Source: an uncultured Ectothiorhodospiraceae bacterium
Lineage (GTDB): Bacteria > Pseudomonadota > Gammaproteobacteria > XJ16 > Halofilaceae
Assembly: GCA_913055615.1 (NCBI GenBank)
Contig: CAJXKK010000028.1
Span: forward strand, 1 to 33,749
Length of the DNA stretch: 33,749 nucleotides
Reading direction: 5' to 3'
This document shows, in pieces, positions 32,887 to 33,749 of this stretch (position 1 is its first letter; each line of letters starts with the position of its first letter). The notes under the pieces are model-generated. The model made no database searches. It saw only the letters and a program-made list of their open reading frames with translations, and had not been told where the DNA came from. The translations under genes and the position numbers were made by a program.

Positions 32887-33464
32887 GTGGCAAATGCCGA
32901 ACCAGCGGTCTCCACCGACCGCAGAGACCTCCCTCGGAAACAACGGATCGAGGCAACGATCAGCGTAGGTGAACTACGGGGTCGTTGGTTTCTGGTTCCG
33001 AACCAGGCAGGATCTGCTGCTGGCGAGACTCCAGTGGCTCGCGGCTGAGTACACCAGCGAGTGGCGTGGCGCGGCCGAAAAGGCTGGACCCTCGCCGGTG
33101 TCGCGTCTTCAGGCGATCGTTGACACCGACCTCTCGCCACGCGATCGCCCGCGAAAAGAATATCGGGGTCTGGTATGCGTGCCGGGCGGAAGGCCGTACA
33201 CACCCGAGGTACCGTCACCTGTGCGCCCAGTTGTACAACGATTGCCACTGGCAGGTACGCACGATGATCGAGGAGGTCATCAAGCAAGTTGGCCACGAGG
33301 ATGTCGACGCGCGCCAAGTGACGGTCGCGCTCACTGCGATGACCGACGGGATGTGGCTTGATCTCCAGATCCAGCCGCGCGACTTCGCTCGCGAGGAGGC
33401 GAGGAAGCCGATCGAAATGTTTCTCGGCAAGGTTTCGCCGGTCGGGTTCGGTGGTCGAAAATGA
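32887..33464 (+). pseudogene. Broken betI-like TetR-family repressor gene
   Basis: Three reading frames together spell one BetI-like protein. Frame 1 from a GTG at 32887 (GGGAGG before it) gives the N-terminus with RRDLPRKQRIEATIS, the usual first helix. About 23 residues of the helix-turn-helix are then missing, and the sequence resumes in another frame near 32967 with YGVVGFWFRTRQDLLL and AEYTSEWRGAAEKAG. A second frame change near 33131-33145 leads to REKNIGVWYACRAEGRTHPR and the C-terminal half with ALTAMTDGMWLD, ending at TGA 33462-33464. No intact DNA-binding domain can be made. Sequencing error could explain the second change but hardly the roughly 70-nt loss. It lies 75 nt before the aldehyde dehydrogenase gene. 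Confidence 0.75.
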
Positions 33465-33539
33465 TGCACCTTTCGCCGGGCGCGTCCTGCCCGGCCAATC
33501 GCGGGGAAACAATTTTCAGAACTGTCTACGGAGATCCGA

Positions 33540-33749
33540 ATGAAGCTGAAAGACGCACGCTCTCTGAGCGCAAAAGACTGGCACGCCCGCGCTGAGGCGC
33601 TGAGCCCCGAAGGCCGGCATTTCATCGATGGCGCGTTCGTGGATTCGGCCGACGGCGCGACCTTCGATGACGTCAATCCGGCGACGGGGGCGCTCGTCGC
33701 CCGTGTCGCGCGCGGCGGTCAGGCCGAAATCGATCGTGCCGTCGCCTCA
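33540..33749 (+). CDS. Aldehyde dehydrogenase, 5' part only
   Basis: The first 70 codons of an NAD(P)-dependent aldehyde dehydrogenase run off the right edge. The ATG at 33540 has GGAG 6 nt upstream. The visible part has AKDWHARAEAL, FIDGAFVDSADGATFDDVNPATG and RGGQAEIDRAV, the N-terminal oligomerisation strands of the PuuC/BetB-like group; the opening resembles PuuC-type enzymes more than BetB. In this setting, betaine aldehyde or 4-trimethylaminobutyraldehyde would be natural substrates, but the catalytic Cys and substrate-binding residues are outside the window. Confidence 0.85.
   Translation, partial: MKLKDARSLSAKDWHARAEALSPEGRHFIDGAFVDSADGATFDDVNPATGALVARVARGGQAEIDRAVAS

Noticed and set aside
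32887-33464. Programmed frameshift gene instead of a pseudogene
   Set aside because: Two frame changes plus loss of the helix-turn-helix segment are needed. I see no slippery site with a stimulatory structure, and the result would still lack a DNA-binding domain.

Overview
The window looks like chromosomal DNA of a GC-rich gammaproteobacterium. The gene orders hrcA-grpE-dnaK-dnaJ-dapB and fabD-fabG-acpP-fabF-pabC-mltG-tmk-holB-pilZ, a proteobacterial CIRCE element and sigma32-type promoters all support this. The acidic GrpE tail and the betaine-type genes would suit a halophile, perhaps a relative of Ectothiorhodospiraceae; that placement is a guess from gene order and composition. I see no phage, transposase or CRISPR array.

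Layout. 1-162: a terminator for a gene off the left edge, then a minus-strand tRNA-Arg(ACG) with its own sigma70-type promoter. 160-2504 (minus): ispG and, overlapping it by 4 nt, a stand-alone MnmC-type FAD oxidoreductase. 2598-7738 (plus): the heat-shock cluster hrcA-grpE-dnaK-dnaJ, with CIRCE before hrcA and sigma32-type promoters before both grpE and dnaK. 7769-16048 (plus): dapB, then a fatty-acid-synthesis and DNA-replication cluster whose later genes overlap or nearly touch. 16049-16434: a gene-free convergent gap filled by a nested inverted array of 10-nt repeats. 16435-19724 (minus): a fadI-fadJ beta-oxidation pair, preceded by a VTT/TVP38 membrane protein (to 20573).

21124-22493 (plus) holds two uncharacterised signalling-type genes: a soluble protein and a HAMP sensor with no output domain. 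22638-23871 (minus) holds a SnoaL-like protein and a ChaC-type gamma-glutamylcyclotransferase. From 24204 to the right edge the genes point to quaternary-amine (betaine, carnitine or gamma-butyrobetaine) use: an orphan ChoX/CaiX-like binding protein, acetoacetyl-CoA synthetase, a GbdR/CdhR-like regulator, a minus-strand operon of CaiD-like hydratase, acyl-CoA dehydrogenase and ADP-forming acyl-CoA synthetase, and, divergent from that operon, a broken betI-like repressor gene followed by the start of an aldehyde dehydrogenase gene.

The most interesting inference concerns this right-hand third. If it is a carnitine/gamma-butyrobetaine locus, an ADP-forming CoA ligase replaces the usual AMP-forming CaiC, AacS would recover the acetoacetate released when dehydrocarnitine is cleaved, and the local TetR repressor has decayed while its putative operator survives. 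The key carnitine dehydrogenase and cleavage genes are not in the window, so this remains a hypothesis.
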